From the NCBI GenBank assembly GCA_964036275.1, contig OZ038433.1, forward strand, positions 17,428,257-17,492,256: a DNA stretch of 64,000 bases. The letters run 5' to 3'. Under the pieces are notes generated by a model, which saw only the letters and a program-made list of their open reading frames with translations, searched no databases and had not been told where the DNA came from. The position numbers and the translations under genes are program-made. Every line of letters begins with the position of its first letter. The first letter of the stretch is position 1. This document shows positions 60,601 to 64,000 of this stretch, one piece after another. Source of the DNA: Litoditis marina. Lineage: Eukaryota > Nematoda > Chromadorea > Rhabditida > Rhabditidae.

Positions 60601-63600
60601 GATGCTCAAAAAGGAGGAAAATCAATCTGGGAATGGAAAAAGTCTGCGTAAGCTGTGAGAAAGAGTTTTTATTCTTATTCTTCTGCCTTCATTTCGATAT
60701 TTTCGAGTAAGATGGTGAGAGAGTGGCTTTTTATCCTAAATTCTTGTTTAGTGTGGTCACAGGATCCCTGGAAGAAGACCGGGTCCCCACTTCGTGCTCG
60801 AGCCGTTCTTTTCAAGTATCCGTGAGCTGATAGATGGTCCATTTCGATGTTCTCATTCAACTTTTGCTGGTTTTCTTCAAAATTCTTTCTATTCTTACTG
60901 TGGGGGTGGCGATTTTCGTTTAGCTGGTCCAGCTCGCTCTCAAACTACTACTCTCTGGTTGGTGCACAATGGTCAAGCGATGCTCAAAAAGGAGGAAAAT
61001 CAATCTGGGAATGGAAAAAGTCTGCGTAAGCTGTGAGAAAGAGTTTTTATTCTTATTCTTCTGCCTTCATTTCGATATTTTCGAGTAAGATGGTGAGAGA
61101 GTGGCTTTTTATCCTAAATTCTTGTTTAGTGTGGTCACAGGATCCCTGGAAGAAGACCGGGTCCCCACTTCGTGCTCGAGCCGTTCTTTTCAAGTATCCG
61201 TGAGCTGATAGATGGTCCATTTCGATGTTCTCATTCAACTTTTGCTGGTTTTCTTCAAAATTCTTTCTATTCTTACTGTGGGGGTGGCGATTTTCGTTTA
61301 GCTGGTCCAGCTCGCTCTCAAACTACTACTCTCTGGTTGGTGCACAATGGTCAAGCGATGCTCAAAAAGGAGGAAAATCAATCTGGGATTGGAAAAAGTC
61401 TGCGTAAGCTGTGAGAAAGAGTTTTTATTCTTATTCTTCTGCCTTCATTTCGATATTTTCGAGTAAGATGGTGAGAGAGTGGCTTTTTATCCTAAATTCT
61501 TGTTTAGTGTGGTCACAGGATCCCTGGAAAGAAGACCGGGTCCCCACTTCGTGCTCGAGCCGTTCTTTTCAAGTATCCGTGAGCTGATAGATGGTCCATT
61601 TCGATGTTCTCATTCAACCTTTGCTGGTTTTCTTCAAAATTCTTTCTATTCTTACTGTGGGGGTGGCGATTTTCGTTTAGCTGGTCCAGCTCGCTCTCAA
61701 ACTACTACTCTCTGGTTGGTGCACAATGGTCAAGCGATGCTCAAAAAGGAGGAAAATCAATCTGGGAATGGAAAAAGTCTGCGTAAGCTGTGAGAAAGAG
61801 TTTTTATTCTTATTCTTCTGCCTTCATTTCGATATTTTCGAGTAAGATGGTGAGAGAGTGGCTTTTTATCCTAAATTATTGTTTAGTGTGGTCACAGGAT
61901 CCCTGGAAAGAAGACCGGGTCCCCACTTCGTGCTCGAGCCGTTCTTTTCAAGTATCCGTGAGCTGATAGATGGTCCATTTCGATGTTCTCATTCAACTTT
62001 TGCTGGTTTTCTTCAAAATTCTTTCTATTCTTACTGTGGGGGTGGCGATTTTCGTTTAGCTGGTCCAGCTCGCTCTCAAACTACTACTCTCTGGTTGGTG
62101 CACAATGGTCAAGCGATGCTCAAAAAGAAGGAAAATCAATCTGGGAATGGAAAAAGTCTGCGTAAGCTGTGAGAAAGAGTTTTTATTCTTATTCTTCTGC
62201 CTTCATTTCGATATTTTCGCGTAAGATGGTGAGAGAGTGGCTTTTTATCCTAAATTCTTGTTTAGTGTGGTCACAGGATCCCTGGAAAGAAGACCGGGTC
62301 CCCACTTCGTGCTCGAGCCGTTCTTTTCAAGTATCCGTGAGCTGATAGATGGTCCATTTCGATGTTCTCATTCAACTTTTGCTGGTTTTCTTCAAAATTC
62401 TTTCTATTCTTACTGTGGGGGTGGCGATTTTCGTTTAGCTGGTCCAGCTCGCTCTCAAACTACTACTCTCTGGTTGGTGCACAATGGTCAAGCGATGCTC
62501 AAAAAGGAGGAAAATCAATCTGGGAATGGAAAAAGTCTGCGTAAGCTGTGAGAAAGAGTTTTTATTCTTATTCTTCTGCCTTCATTTCGATATTTTCGAG
62601 TAAGATGGTGAGAGAGTGGCTTTTTATCCTAAATTCTTGTTTAGTGTGGTCACAGGATCCCTGGAAAGAAGACCGGGTCCCCACTTCGTGCTCGAGCCGT
62701 TCTTTTCAAGTATCCGTGAGCTGATAGATGGTCCATTTCGATGTTCTCATTCAACTTTTGCTGGTTTTCTTCAAAATTCTTTCTATTCTTACTGTGGGGG
62801 TGGCGATTTTCGTTTAGCTGGTCCAGCTCGCTCTCAAACTACTACTCTCTGGTTGGTGCACAATGGTCAAGCGATGCTCAAAAAGAAGGAAAATCAATCT
62901 GGGAATGGAAAAAGTCTGCGTAAGCTGTGAGAAAGAGTTTTTATTCTTATTCTTCTGCCTTCATTTCGATATTTTCGCGTAAGATGGTGAGAGAGTGGCT
63001 TTTTATCCTAAATTCTTGTTTAGTGTGGTCACAGGATCCCTGGAAAGAAGACCGGGTCCCCACTTCGTGCTCGAGCCGTTCTTTTCAAGTATCCGTGAGC
63101 TGATAGATGGTCCATTTCGATGTTCTCATTCAACTTTTGCTGGTTTTCTTCAAAATTCTTCCTATTCTTACTGTGGGGGTGGCGATTTTCGTTTAGCTGG
63201 TCCAGCTCGCTCTCAAACTACTTCTCTCTGGTTGGTGCACAATGGTCAAGCGATGCTCAAAAAGAAGGAAAATCAATCTGGGAGTGGAAAAAGTCTGCGT
63301 AAGCTGTGCGAAAGAGTTTTTATTCTTATTCTTCTGCCTCCGTTTCGATATTTTCGAGTAAGATGGTGAGAGAGTGGCTTTTTATCCTAAACTTTTGTTT
63401 AGTGTGGTCACAGGATCCCTGGAAAGAAGACCGGGTCCCCACTTCGTGCTCGAGCCGTTCTTTTCAAGTATCCGTGAGCTGATAGATGGTCCATTTCGAT
63501 GTTCTCATTCAACTTTTGCTGGTTTTCTTCAAAATTCTTTCTATTCTTACTGTGGGGGTGGCGATTTTCGTTTAGCTGGTCCAGCTCGCTCTCAAACTAC

Positions 63601-64000
63601 TACTCTCTGGTTGGTGCACAATGGTCAAGCGATGCTCAAAAAGGAGGAAAATCAATCTGGGAATGGAAAAAGTCTGCGTAAGCTGTGAGAAAGAGTTTTT
63701 ATTCTTATTCTTCTGCCTTCATTTCGATATTTTCGAGTAAGATGGTGAGAGAGTGGCTTTTTATCCTAAATTCTTGTTTAGTGTGGTCACAGGATCCCTG
63801 GAAAGAAGACCGGGTCCCCACTTCGTGCTCGAGCCGTTCTTTTCAAGTATCCGTGAGCTGATAGATGGTCCATTTCGATGTTCTCATTCAACTTTTGCTG
63901 GTTTTCTTCAAAATTCTTTCTATTCTTACTGTGGGGGTGGCGATTTTCGTTTAGCTGGTCCAGCTCGCTCTCAAACTACTACTCTCTGGTTGGTGCACAA
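48604..64000 (+). CDS. candidate spliced coding units within the 379-bp array
   Basis: Each unit holds two exon-like segments; in the first full unit A = 48656-48715 (after GGTCACAG, before GTGAGC) and B = 48818-48919 (after TTCGTTTAG, before GTAAGC), with introns of 102 and 115 bases. A plus B is 162 bases, one open frame of 54 codons with phase-0 junctions: DPWKEDRVPTSCSSRSFQVS, then LVQLALKLLLSGWCTMVKRC and SKRRKINLGMEKVC, four cysteines in all. Upstream of A, in frame, ATG at 48604 starts MVREWLFILNSCLVWSQ, which resembles a signal peptide. Thus the array could be one long repeat-protein gene or about 41 small genes. Among nine kinds of base change noticed in A and B, five are silent (CGG/CGT, GGA/GGT, AGG/AGA, CAA/CAG, CTA/CTT) and three conservative. 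Against it: a one-base deletion in A in three units, a P/R change, and no RNA evidence. Confidence 0.35.
52081..52434. mobile_element. G-rich foldback MITE inside the 379-bp array
   Basis: Starts GGCCAATAGGAAAGGGGACG and ends CCTATTCACC; both arms consist of inverted GGGGACGAGGGTGAAA-type repeats around an AT-rich centre (52215-52315). Flanked by CTGGAAAGA on both sides (52072-52080, 52435-52443), a perfect 9-bp duplication of array sequence. Termini GG(C/T)(C/G)AAT resemble the GGCCAATTCC elements, suggesting one Mutator-like superfamily. It removes the GGTCACAG acceptor from segment A of that unit. Confidence 0.88.

Larger units (their letters stand above)
48454..64000 (+). repeat. 379-bp tandem array, about 41 copies, runs off the window
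   Basis: Regular 379-base spacing of GATGGTGAGAGAGTGGC, GGATCCCTGGAAAGAAGACC and CTCTGGTTGGTGCACAATGG. Copies are nearly identical. Linked variants show block duplication: the order of variant units from 48616 to 50131 is repeated from 52769. The first copy is partial and joins unique sequence at about 48454. One unit is split by a foldback element (52081-52434). Confidence 0.97.

Noticed and set aside
48741..63681. 60-codon ATG frame repeated in each 379-bp unit (MFSFNFCWFSSKFF...)
   Set aside because: It overlaps the putative intron, is Ser/Phe/Trp-rich because of base composition, and unit differences in it are almost all replacements.
48616..64000. 104-124-codon unspliced frame in every 379-bp unit (MAFYPKFLFSVV...)
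   Set aside because: It starts only at GTG, and the base changes between units replace amino acids in nearly every case, so there is no sign of selection for this frame.

Overview
The window looks like a chromosome piece from a free-living nematode of the Caenorhabditis type. Introns are short and bounded by T-rich ...TTTTCAG acceptors and GTAAGT/GTGAGT donors, non-coding DNA is AT-rich, polyadenylation signals are AATAAA-like, a short secreted Gly/Tyr-rich peptide gene is present, and MITE-like elements are dense. I saw no rRNA or tRNA gene, CRISPR array or bacterial operon. Nothing here is a virus or toxin that I recognise.

Layout. (1) 0.2-3.0 kb: a minus-strand gene for a small secreted Gly/Tyr-rich peptide lies inside what appears to be a long intron of a plus-strand DEAD-box RNA helicase (DDX28-like), whose last four exons are in the window. 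(2) 3.8-8.7 kb: two five-exon, 166-codon genes of unknown function stand head to head as an inverted duplication. Their first exons are identical at every base I compared, while other exons have diverged. (3) 9.1-9.8 kb: the 3' end of an unrecognised minus-strand gene. (4) 10-20 kb (minus), 37.5-40.4 kb (minus) and 43.3-47.1 kb (plus): three clusters of short GC-rich exon-like islands with splice signals. Several islands are paralogous across the clusters (shared peptides such as LVPPYPPMSRQF and RRILTTSGS). They read as a fast-evolving, proline-rich, exon-duplicating gene family that I do not recognise. The plus-strand cluster ends in a convincing four-exon reading frame with a stop and polyadenylation signal. 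(5) 20.0-37.5 kb: a 17.5 kb satellite of about 160-bp monomers with a 2,730-bp higher-order repeat, lodged between paralogous pieces of that family. (6) 48.45 kb to the window end: a second tandem array with a 379-bp unit (about 41 copies). Each unit carries two exon-like segments forming a 54-codon frame with phase-0 introns, and most single-base differences between copies are silent or conservative in that frame.

Mobile DNA includes three MITEs flanked by 9-bp direct repeats (two of a GGTAACC-rich family, one foldback element inside the 379-bp array), a 333-bp element present as a perfect-looking inverted pair, two GC-rich relatives of it, and a hairpin MITE absent from its paralogous site.

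The best candidates for something undescribed are the 379-bp array as a possible tandem-gene or giant repeat-protein locus, and the exon-duplicating Pro-rich family with poly-C tracts inside exons. Exon calls in the clusters are hand-made from splice motifs and frames and need RNA evidence.
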